NCBI GenBank assembly: GCA_018221245.1
Contig: JAAOYH010000048.1
Location: 1-9,375 of the forward strand
DNA from: Candidatus Woesearchaeota archaeon
GTDB lineage: Archaea > Nanobdellota > Nanobdellia > Woesearchaeales > UBA525
Direction of reading: 5' to 3'
DNA: 9,375 nt
Under the pieces are notes generated by a model that saw only the letters and a list, made by a program, of their open reading frames with translations, made no database searches and had not been told where the DNA came from. Positions 4,494 through 9,375 of this stretch are shown here, one piece after another. Positions within the stretch are counted from its first letter, which is position 1; every line of letters begins with the position of its first letter. The position numbers were made by a program, and so were the translations under genes.

Positions 4494-5859
4494 TGAAATC
4501 AGGAGTAAGCATCTCATCTCCTAACATTGTGGAGTAGAATGTACATATATCCGGCTCGTATGGAGCCATCAGCAGGGTCGCCTTAGCGTCCAGAAAAACA
4601 TGTCTCGATCCAATAGACTGGGCTACCCTGTCGCACGAAGATAGGTTGTTAAGCATCACCAAGTAAATGCTCAGAAAATCTCTGTAGTACTCTTTCAGCT
4701 CCGATTTTGATTTCATCAAGGGATAAAATTCCAGGGCTTTCCACACAGATACCTTGCGCTCTTTATCTTCTCCCTTCTGCAGGGTCATCTTGTCTAGTGT
4801 GATGTCTAGTTTTTTATATTTGAAATATGCTCTCATCACGTAATCTTCCGAAAGTAAGTCGCCGTTGGGTGTTATCATCAGTACATAACCATTCTCCGTC
4901 GGTTCAACCGTGTTCATGAAGGATAAGCTTCCGCACAAAATCGATGGAGGCATTGCAGATATATTCTCCACTGCAGTACTCAACGCTAAACCGGATGAAT
5001 CATCATCTTCAGAGACTAGCTTGTCAAGGTTTTTTGTTGATGAGAGGCTGCCCATCACCTTTCCTCCGCCCTGAGGAGGTATGAGGACCTGCGAAGATAT
5101 ACCAACAAAAAATCGGTCGAACCCATCCTCTGTTGGCCTGAAAACTATTCCTGGTCCCCCACTATAACCAGGTCTTAGGAAGGCGTGAACAGAGAAAGCA
5201 TCAAATGGAGGATATGGTTGACTTATGTCTCCGTTTACTGTACCTATAGAATACGCTCTCTTCATTTCCGGATATCCTGAAGTCATAAAGATGTCTCCCT
5301 CTTTCTTTTCGTAAGGTTCTTTCAACACAGATATTTCTGAATATTTAATACCCTCATTCTCAGGTAACAGGACAGTTACATCTTGATACTCATTGTTACT
5401 ATCGTGTTCTTCATGATCATCAAGCTTCAGACCGAACTCTGGTTGTTCACATTTCTTCCCAAACCCCATCAGCCTCCACAAGGGATTTTTTCCTTCCCCT
5501 CCTATGGTCACCACATGATCTGCTGAGGCTATATGATCTCCTTTCCAGAAACCTGTACCGTACCCTGATAAGAACTTCCTAAGTCTCAGGAAAGTCTCCG
5601 TCTTTTTGCTGTAAATGTTCTCTTCTACGACTCCATTGACATATAAGCATCCAACTCCAGGACTTATGTGTTCCTCGAACTCTGAAATCAGCGCAGCGAA
5701 TATGTTTTCCCCGTATTTTTCTACGAGCTCGATACTATGGCTCTCGAGAATATCGATAATATGCTTTTCTTTCACAGGCGCCTCTTCTGCTAATGCAGGA
5801 GTCAAAAGAATAGCAGATAGACCCAACACTGTTGCAGCTTTCCTATATGGTCCCATCAT
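4459..5859 (-). CDS. Exported trypsin-like serine protease with unassigned C-terminal domain, 466 aa
   Basis: An N-terminal signal peptide is visible: a basic start (MMGPYRK), a hydrophobic core to about residue 20, and PALA followed by EEAPVK, with cleavage likely after A24. There is no lipobox cysteine. The middle is a chymotrypsin-fold protease: GTGFWKGDHIASADHVV supplies H115, YQDVTVLLP supplies D160, and RPGYSGGPG supplies nucleophile S233 with its oxyanion glycine. Spacing fits the S1/HtrA-like group. Residues 25-95 form a helical pre-domain. Residues 300-466 match nothing I recognise and include no PDZ domain that I can see. The protein probably acts outside the membrane on misfolded or foreign proteins. 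ATG 5859 (or the adjacent 5856) lies about 25-28 nt after a TATA-like box. Confidence 0.8.
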   Translation of the reverse strand: MMGPYRKAATVLGLSAILLTPALAEEAPVKEKHIIDILESHSIELVEKYGENIFAALISEFEEHISPGVGCLYVNGVVEENIYSKKTETFLRLRKFLSGYGTGFWKGDHIASADHVVTIGGEGKNPLWRLMGFGKKCEQPEFGLKLDDHEEHDSNNEYQDVTVLLPENEGIKYSEISVLKEPYEKKEGDIFMTSGYPEMKRAYSIGTVNGDISQPYPPFDAFSVHAFLRPGYSGGPGIVFRPTEDGFDRFFVGISSQVLIPPQGGGKVMGSLSSTKNLDKLVSEDDDSSGLALSTAVENISAMPPSILCGSLSFMNTVEPTENGYVLMITPNGDLLSEDYVMRAYFKYKKLDITLDKMTLQKGEDKERKVSVWKALEFYPLMKSKSELKEYYRDFLSIYLVMLNNLSSCDRVAQSIGSRHVFLDAKATLLMAPYEPDICTFYSTMLGDEMLTPDFIRGGSIPLPSK

Positions 5860-5879
5860 TTACGGAATCACTAGAGTCT

Positions 5880-5888
5880 CTTTTAAGC
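5880..5888 (-). promoter_or_regulatory. TATA-like box for the protease gene
   Basis: On the minus strand GCTTAAAAG is centred about 25 nt before ATG 5859. It shares an 89-bp divergent intergenic region with the winged-helix gene. Confidence 0.45.
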
Positions 5889-5920
5889 CCTGTGACCGTA
5901 ATCTGCCATCTCCTAAAACC

Positions 5921-5928
5921 TTTTATAC
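5921..5928 (+). promoter_or_regulatory. TATA box for the winged-helix/fen operon, decides the start
   Basis: TTTTATAC is centred about 24 nt before ATG 5949. The open frame extends upstream to 5832, but that extension would precede the promoter and run into the divergent protease gene, so 5949 is the likely start. Confidence 0.55.
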
Positions 5929-5948
5929 GAGACAGTCACAGTCACAGC

Positions 5949-6833
5949 ATGTTTAAGAGCATTCCTCGAGAGAGGATTCTTGATGTAATCCACAAGGTCG
6001 GGCCCGTCCAACCTCTAGATGTTAGGAGGGAGTTGGGCGAAGGCGACTCTGTCCTTATAGGTGCGATTCTCTCTGAGATGCACTCCACTGGCAAGATAGC
6101 CATTACTAAGCTGAAACGTGGCGGAAGTCCGTTCTACTATGATCCAAAGTTACCAGATAGTGTAGATGTACTGGGGAAGTTCCTAAGCGAAAAGGATCAG
6201 CAGACGTTCAAAGCCTTGAAAGAACGCAAAGTTCTCCGTGAGGATGCTCTAGATCCTTTAACCAGAGTCTCTCTAGGTAACATTCCTGATTTCTCCAAAA
6301 GATTCATTGTTCAGCAGGATGGACATGAGGTTGCGTACTGGAGATACTTCCTCGTGTCTGAAGAAGAGGCAATCCAGAAGGTTGAGAAGCGTCCTTTGAA
6401 GAAACCCGAAGTCAAGGTCAAAGATGAGACACAGCAGCAACTTTCAGAAGAACCTGAAAAAAAAGCAACACCAAAGAAGAGGCGAACGGTTTCCAAGAAG
6501 GAGATTCCTATAGACTGGTTGTATAGAGATACTCTCTGGCCGAAGGTTTTGGCTTTTGCCGAGAAGGAGAACGCAGAATTATCTCAGCCTCGTTGTATAA
6601 AGCCCGATGGCGAGCTGACGTGCCTTATGGAGCTTCCTGGCACATATGGTCCTGAGGTTATGATGATCTACGCTCTTTCTAGAAAGACGCTTCCTGAAAC
6701 TCTTGTTTGGAAGCAGCTGCTAAAATCTAGAGCGAACGGGCTTCCGTTGGTAGTGTTGAAGGATTCTGTATTCCCCAAATCACTTTCCAAGAAGTTCGAA
6801 GACATTCCCAACGTGTATTTCAAGAGGATCTAG
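5949..6833 (+). CDS. Winged-helix protein with C-terminal nuclease-fold-like domain, 294 aa
   Basis: Residues about 1-65 form a winged helix-turn-helix: IPRERILDVIHKVGPVQPLD, then GAILSEMHSTGKI, then a wing containing KRGGSPFYY. A middle segment (about 70-145) is followed by a Lys/Glu/Pro-rich flexible linker (about 150-195). The C-terminal domain (about 200-294) has the alternation ELTCLMELPG ... VMMIYALSRK ... LPLVVLKDSV. That pattern resembles a restriction-endonuclease-like fold whose metal-binding residues are degenerate or absent; this is inference. Similar wHTH-plus-tail proteins occur in DPANN archaea, with no function known to me. The stop codon is 1 bp before the fen ATG, so the two share a message. 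A DNA-repair or transcription role is plausible from the wHTH and the neighbour. Confidence 0.72.
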   Translation: MFKSIPRERILDVIHKVGPVQPLDVRRELGEGDSVLIGAILSEMHSTGKIAITKLKRGGSPFYYDPKLPDSVDVLGKFLSEKDQQTFKALKERKVLREDALDPLTRVSLGNIPDFSKRFIVQQDGHEVAYWRYFLVSEEEAIQKVEKRPLKKPEVKVKDETQQQLSEEPEKKATPKKRRTVSKKEIPIDWLYRDTLWPKVLAFAEKENAELSQPRCIKPDGELTCLMELPGTYGPEVMMIYALSRKTLPETLVWKQLLKSRANGLPLVVLKDSVFPKSLSKKFEDIPNVYFKRI

Positions 6834-6834
6834 G

Positions 6835-7866
6835 ATGGGCATAGCAATAACACAGTTAGTCCCGACGGAACCTTTGTCATTTGAAAATCTCAGAGGCAAG
6901 ACCCTTGCAGTCGATGGATACAACATACTGTACCAGTTCCTCACCACGATAAGAGGACCTGACGGTTCTCCATTAACTAACAGCAAGGGAGATACTACCA
7001 GTCACTTGATAGGACTATTCTCAAGAACATCCAATCTCTTAGCAAAAGGCATCCGCCTGATATTCGTTTTCGACGGTAAAATACCCGATCTCAAAAAACA
7101 AGAACTTCAGAGAAGAAGGGAGGCCAAGGCTTCCGCCCAAGAGAAGTTCGAAGCAGCTAAAGACAAGGAAGACGTTGCTGAGATGAAGAAGTTTGCAGGA
7201 AGAACAGCAAAATTATCGAGAGAGATGGTCGAGCAAGCTAAAGAACTACTTGACGCATTAGGCGTTCCGTGGATGGATGCCCCATCAGAAGGAGAGGCAC
7301 AGGCTGCAGCTTTAGTTAAGCAAGGCCACGCGTGGGCTGTCGTGAGCCAAGATGCAGACGCACTGCTTTACGAAGCACCTAGAATAATCAAGAACCTTGG
7401 CATAACAGGAAGACGGAAACTCCCCGGCAAGATGGCCTATACCAATGTTGAGCCAGAACTCATAACGCATAAGGATGTTCTAAAAGCCCTAGATTTAGAT
7501 CTGGACCAACTGAAAGCTTTAGCCATCTTGATAGGTACCGATTACAACATCGGAGGAGTCAAGGGAATAGGTCCTAAGAAGGGACTCAAACTCATAAAAG
7601 AGCACGACCACGACTTCAAAGCGGCTTTCGAAGCAGCTAACTGGTCCAATCACTGGGACCTTGACTGGAAAGACGTAATCAAGGTGTTCGATGAGATGCC
7701 CGTCGAGAACCCAGAAAAACTCTCTTTTGGAAAAGCAGACAAAAAAGCAGTTGAAGACGTTCTAGTGGGCAAATTCGAGTTCTCCCAGACAAGAGTTGAT
7801 AACACTATAGAGAAAGTTTTGAAGGAGCAGCAGAACACCCAGACCGGGCTTGGGGATTACTTCTAA
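6835..7866 (+). CDS. fen: Flap endonuclease 1 (FEN1), 343 aa
   Basis: FEN1 removes 5' flaps during Okazaki-fragment maturation and long-patch repair. The N-terminal Gly after Met is conserved (MGIAITQLVP). Metal ligands are all present: D27 (AVDGYN), D80 (FVFDGKIP), E152 and E154 (SEGEAQA), D173 and D175 (SQDADAL) and D236 (GTDYN). The helical cap lies around 85-130, and the helix-two-turn-helix GGVKGIGPKKGLKLI at 240-254 binds downstream duplex. The last eight residues QTGLGDYF are a PCNA-interacting PIP box, tying it to the sliding clamp. Length is typical for archaea. It is the second gene of an operon with the winged-helix protein and may extend into the small membrane gene 24 bp downstream. 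Confidence 0.97.
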   Translation: MGIAITQLVPTEPLSFENLRGKTLAVDGYNILYQFLTTIRGPDGSPLTNSKGDTTSHLIGLFSRTSNLLAKGIRLIFVFDGKIPDLKKQELQRRREAKASAQEKFEAAKDKEDVAEMKKFAGRTAKLSREMVEQAKELLDALGVPWMDAPSEGEAQAAALVKQGHAWAVVSQDADALLYEAPRIIKNLGITGRRKLPGKMAYTNVEPELITHKDVLKALDLDLDQLKALAILIGTDYNIGGVKGIGPKKGLKLIKEHDHDFKAAFEAANWSNHWDLDWKDVIKVFDEMPVENPEKLSFGKADKKAVEDVLVGKFEFSQTRVDNTIEKVLKEQQNTQTGLGDYF

Positions 7867-7890
7867 ATACTAGAACGTTAGAGAGATACT

Positions 7891-8049
7891 ATGAAACACA
7901 AGCGCGAAGCCGTGATGACTGCAGGGATTTTACTAATACTGATTGGAATTGCAAGCTTTCTCATCCCAATAATCCAACACTACATGACATTCATCTTTCT
8001 AATTGCCGGAGCTGCAGCTACAATCTATTCTGTTTGGTTCTGGAAGTAA
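7891..8049 (+). CDS. Two-helix small membrane protein, copy 1, 52 aa
   Basis: After a basic start (MKHKREAV), residues about 9-28 (TAGILLILIGIASFLIPII) form one hydrophobic helix ending in Pro. A short polar turn QHYMT leads to a second helix (about 34-51) closing with VWFWK. The basic N-terminus suggests both ends lie in the cytoplasm. No family is assigned. The start follows fen by 24 bp with only a weak TAAATACT box and no clear SD, so it may be read with fen. Its existence as a gene is supported by a second copy at 8489-8623 that keeps 36 of 44 aligned residues despite DNA differences. The TAA stop runs straight into the promoter of the next gene. Confidence 0.72.
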   Translation: MKHKREAVMTAGILLILIGIASFLIPIIQHYMTFIFLIAGAAATIYSVWFWK

Positions 8050-8060
8050 TATTTATATTA
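7915..8060 (+). repeat. Diverged duplication, copy 1 (partner 8489-8634)
   Basis: This segment aligns without gaps to 8489-8634. The first 50 bases (7915-7964 against 8489-8538) differ at one position only; the remainder differs at many positions. The repeat covers the membrane protein from Met9 to its stop and continues into a TATA box (ATTTATAT). Homology may begin about 12 nt earlier, since GAAGCCGTG in copy 1 aligns with GAATCTGTA in copy 2. Confidence 0.8.
8050..8060 (+). promoter_or_regulatory. TATA box for the 135-aa orphan gene
   Basis: ATTTATATTA directly follows the stop codon of membrane copy 1 and is centred about 26 nt before ATG 8082. It selects that start over the upstream in-frame ATG at 8034, which would be outside the message. 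Confidence 0.55.
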
Positions 8061-8081
8061 GGCTCCTCAATCCCGTCCTCT

Positions 8082-8489
8082 ATGGGAGACTATAACGATA
8101 TCGCAGAGACCACATTCCACGATGAAGGGAAAGAGGTAAGGGAAACCGTGCTTCTTCACCAGATGAGAAACGAGCACGACGGCTCTGACATGCGTTTCGT
8201 GATACATTCCAAGACCAGATACTTCTCAGATAATGACCTGACCCAGAACTCGACCAACTTGCAAGTGCTTTACGGCGTAAAGTCCTTATGGATTAATGGA
8301 GGATATCTCATCAGCGAGATGGATGAGCCAAACAGATACATGGCTCGTGGCGAATCTGTGACAGATTTTGTAAGAAGGCTGACCTTTGTTTCGTGGACAC
8401 CCAAGCACATTAGGACCGACAGGGATGAGGCTAAAGAAGCTCTAGAGAATATTGCGAACACAGCATTAGAGGTCTACAAGAATCTGTAA
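8082..8489 (+). CDS. Hypothetical soluble protein, 135 aa
   Basis: No family is recognised. The protein starts MGDYNDIAETTFHDEGKEVR and is acidic, without signal peptide or membrane segment. Hydrophobic alternation around 50-85 (MRFVIHSKTRYF, LQVLYGVKSLWINGGYLI) suggests beta strands; the end (DEAKEALENIANTALEVYKN) is a helix. The layout suggests a compact alpha/beta domain. The longer frame starts at 8034 inside the previous membrane gene, but the TATA box at 8050-8060 makes ATG 8082 the likely start. The last base of its TAA is the first base of the next ATG (TAATG), so membrane copy 2 is probably translated by reinitiation. Function is unknown. Confidence 0.65.
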   Translation: MGDYNDIAETTFHDEGKEVRETVLLHQMRNEHDGSDMRFVIHSKTRYFSDNDLTQNSTNLQVLYGVKSLWINGGYLISEMDEPNRYMARGESVTDFVRRLTFVSWTPKHIRTDRDEAKEALENIANTALEVYKNL

Positions 8490-8623
8490 TGACTGCAGGG
8501 ATTTTACTAATACTGATTGGGATTGCAAGCTTTCTCATACCTTTGATTCAGCACTACATGACCTTGGTATTTCTAGTAGTTGGAGCTCTCGCCACTGCCT
8601 GGTCAGTCTGGTTCTGGAAGTAA
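8489..8623 (+). CDS. Two-helix small membrane protein, copy 2, 44 aa
   Basis: The sequence begins MTAGILLILIGIASFLIPLI and ends SVWFWK. Two hydrophobic helices flank the same QHYMT turn as in copy 1; 36 of 44 residues are identical. Substitutions are conservative and confined to the second half (I/L, I/V, F/L, Y/W), as expected for a translated membrane protein. It lacks the basic eight-residue N-terminus of copy 1: upstream in frame there is ESV but no ATG, so the 5' end appears cut by the duplication. Translation probably depends on the overlapping stop of the 135-aa gene (TAATG). Its role, and whether it pairs with copy 1, are unknown. Confidence 0.7.
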   Translation: MTAGILLILIGIASFLIPLIQHYMTLVFLVVGALATAWSVWFWK

Positions 8624-8633
8624 GATTTATATC
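8624..8633 (+). promoter_or_regulatory. TATA box for the 154-aa orphan gene
   Basis: GATTTATATC follows the stop of membrane copy 2 directly and is centred about 26 nt before ATG 8655, the same arrangement as after copy 1. An ATG at 8640 is only about 11 nt from the box and is therefore less likely. Confidence 0.5.
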
Positions 8634-8654
8634 TTGGAAATGAATCCCAACCAC

Positions 8655-9119
8655 ATGCCAGTTAAAGAATGGGACGGGTTTTGGAAGGATGATGTAGATA
8701 GAATAATCGAAAAGTTCGATGAACCCCAAATCTTCGAAAGACAACTATGGCATTCAGATGATAAAGGAGTTACTAATACGTCTAGACCTGCTAACGAACA
8801 ATATTTCTATGTGGTATCTCCAAGTTTTGAAGGTCCGTCACTAAGTGAAACCGTCAGAATGAATGACTGTTTTGAGCTTCTTTATGCTACCAGGGTAAAA
8901 AAAATTAACGAGGTTTATGGCAAGAAATTCTTTATTATCAGCCAACTCAAAAATCCTAATCCTGAAACCAGAAGAACTCTCGAGAATGAGCTCGACAAAT
9001 GGGATAATTGTTATATTCTAGAAGACAGAGAACAAGCCATAACAGACGCTAAAAAAATGGCTGAAAAATACAGGCAAAAAAGAATAGAAATCACTCCTGC
9101 TCTTCAGGATCGTAGTTAG
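8655..9119 (+). CDS. Hypothetical soluble protein, 154 aa
   Basis: No family is recognised. From ATG 8655 the protein begins MPVKEWDGFWKDDVDRIIEK; it is hydrophilic and has no membrane segment. QYFYVVSPSF (about 50-59) and KKFFIISQLK (about 91-100) look like buried strands, and the end (REQAITDAKKMAEKYRQKR) is a strongly charged helix, giving an alpha/beta impression. It shows no clear similarity to the 135-aa protein that occupies the same place after membrane copy 1. Codon use is richer in A/T than in fen. An in-frame ATG at 8640 is possible, but promoter spacing favours 8655. The last 29 bp overlap the convergent PRC-barrel gene. Confidence 0.62.
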   Translation: MPVKEWDGFWKDDVDRIIEKFDEPQIFERQLWHSDDKGVTNTSRPANEQYFYVVSPSFEGPSLSETVRMNDCFELLYATRVKKINEVYGKKFFIISQLKNPNPETRRTLENELDKWDNCYILEDREQAITDAKKMAEKYRQKRIEITPALQDRS

Positions 9120-9360
9120 GGATTGCAGATTTGTTGATTATCATTATGTCGCCGATGCTCTTGGTGAGCTGGTGAGGCACAATAACACCCTTTGCAGATC
9201 CTAAAACTTTACTCAAGAAACTGTTCCTCGTGGCCCTTACACGCCAACCAGAAATCTTGTTATTCGTGAGGATAGCTTCGTCGACATCACCGAAATAATC
9301 GCCGTTATCAGTGAATACCTTCATTTCGTACGTTTCGGAGATGCGCTTCATGTTTAACAT
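9091..9360 (-). CDS. PRC-barrel domain protein, 89 aa
   Basis: PRC-barrels are small beta-barrels found in the photosynthetic reaction centre H subunit, in RimM, and in archaeal proteins including the CdpB division factors. The expected order is visible: KRISETYEMKVFTDNGDYFG (strand, turn, G-D-V-D-E), then ISGWRVRAT, then GVIVPHQLTKSIGDIMIIN. The PHQ-x3-SIGDIMII block is the typical last pair of strands. Only one barrel is present, followed by a short acidic tail. Start ATG 9360 is chosen because AAGGTGGTC, a good Shine-Dalgarno match, ends a few bases upstream; in-frame GTG 9369 overlaps that site and ATG 9351 is another option. Its promoter lies outside the window. A division role as in CdpB is possible but unproven. 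Confidence 0.82.
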   Translation of the reverse strand: MLNMKRISETYEMKVFTDNGDYFGDVDEAILTNNKISGWRVRATRNSFLSKVLGSAKGVIVPHQLTKSIGDIMIINKSAIPNYDPEEQE

Positions 9361-9375
9361 TATGACCACCTTACA

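Larger units (their letters stand above)
8489..8634 (+). repeat. Diverged duplication, copy 2 (partner 7915-8060)
   Basis: This is the second member of the duplicated membrane-gene-plus-promoter unit. It matches copy 1 at 49 of the first 50 bases and then diverges, yet keeps the coding frame, the GGTTCTGGAAGTAA-like end and the downstream ATTTATAT box. Confidence 0.8.

Noticed and set aside
5615..5956. Plus-strand frame of 113 codons over the start of the protease gene
   Set aside because: It is antisense to the signal peptide and pre-domain and crosses two promoters; no family resemblance.
7891..8634. Insertion sequence or miniature transposon carrying the duplicated membrane gene
   Set aside because: No terminal inverted repeats, target-site duplications or transposase were found around either copy.

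Overview
The window is archaeal chromosome. It carries an archaeal Holliday junction resolvase (Hjc), a one-domain archaeal histone, short-form RNase Z, archaeal tRNA-intron endonuclease, archaeal FEN1 with a C-terminal PCNA-binding tail, and a PRC-barrel protein. Most genes have a TATA-like box about 24-28 nt before the start codon, as expected for leaderless archaeal transcripts. Tight packing, a DUF2683-like/RelE-like module and many small orphan genes suggest a DPANN-type archaeon, perhaps Woesearchaeota-like. That placement is a family-level impression only.

Layout. 1-127: two adjacent hairpins, probably the 3' end of something upstream. 128-614: two small plus-strand genes, an orphan helical protein and a membrane-anchored coiled-coil protein. 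730-1669 (minus): DUF2683-like antitoxin, RelE-like toxin, then hjc. 1745-2469 (plus): histone coupled by ATGA to a histidine phosphatase. 2464-3372 (minus): RNase Z. 3456-3906: a second RelE/ParE-like toxin facing, tail to tail with overlap, a 56-aa antitoxin-like gene. 3984-4493 (plus): tRNA-splicing endonuclease. 4459-5859 (minus): exported trypsin-like serine protease. 5949-7866 (plus): winged-helix protein of unknown role and FEN1, 1 bp apart. 7891-9119 (plus): two near-duplicate two-helix membrane genes, each followed by a promoter and an unrelated orphan soluble gene. 9091-9360 (minus): PRC-barrel protein.

Themes. DNA and RNA processing enzymes (Hjc, FEN1, RNase Z, EndA, histone) alternate with accessory modules: two toxin-antitoxin-like pairs and the duplicated membrane cassette. 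Four of the five convergent junctions overlap inside coding sequence by 6-35 bp. TATA-to-ATG spacing supports downstream starts for RNase Z, the winged-helix gene and both orphan soluble genes.

Most worth a second look are the tail-to-tail toxin/antitoxin pair, the three 11-bp-spaced repeats over the first antitoxin promoter, the membrane-protein duplication with an uneven divergence pattern, and the exported protease with an unassigned C-terminal half.
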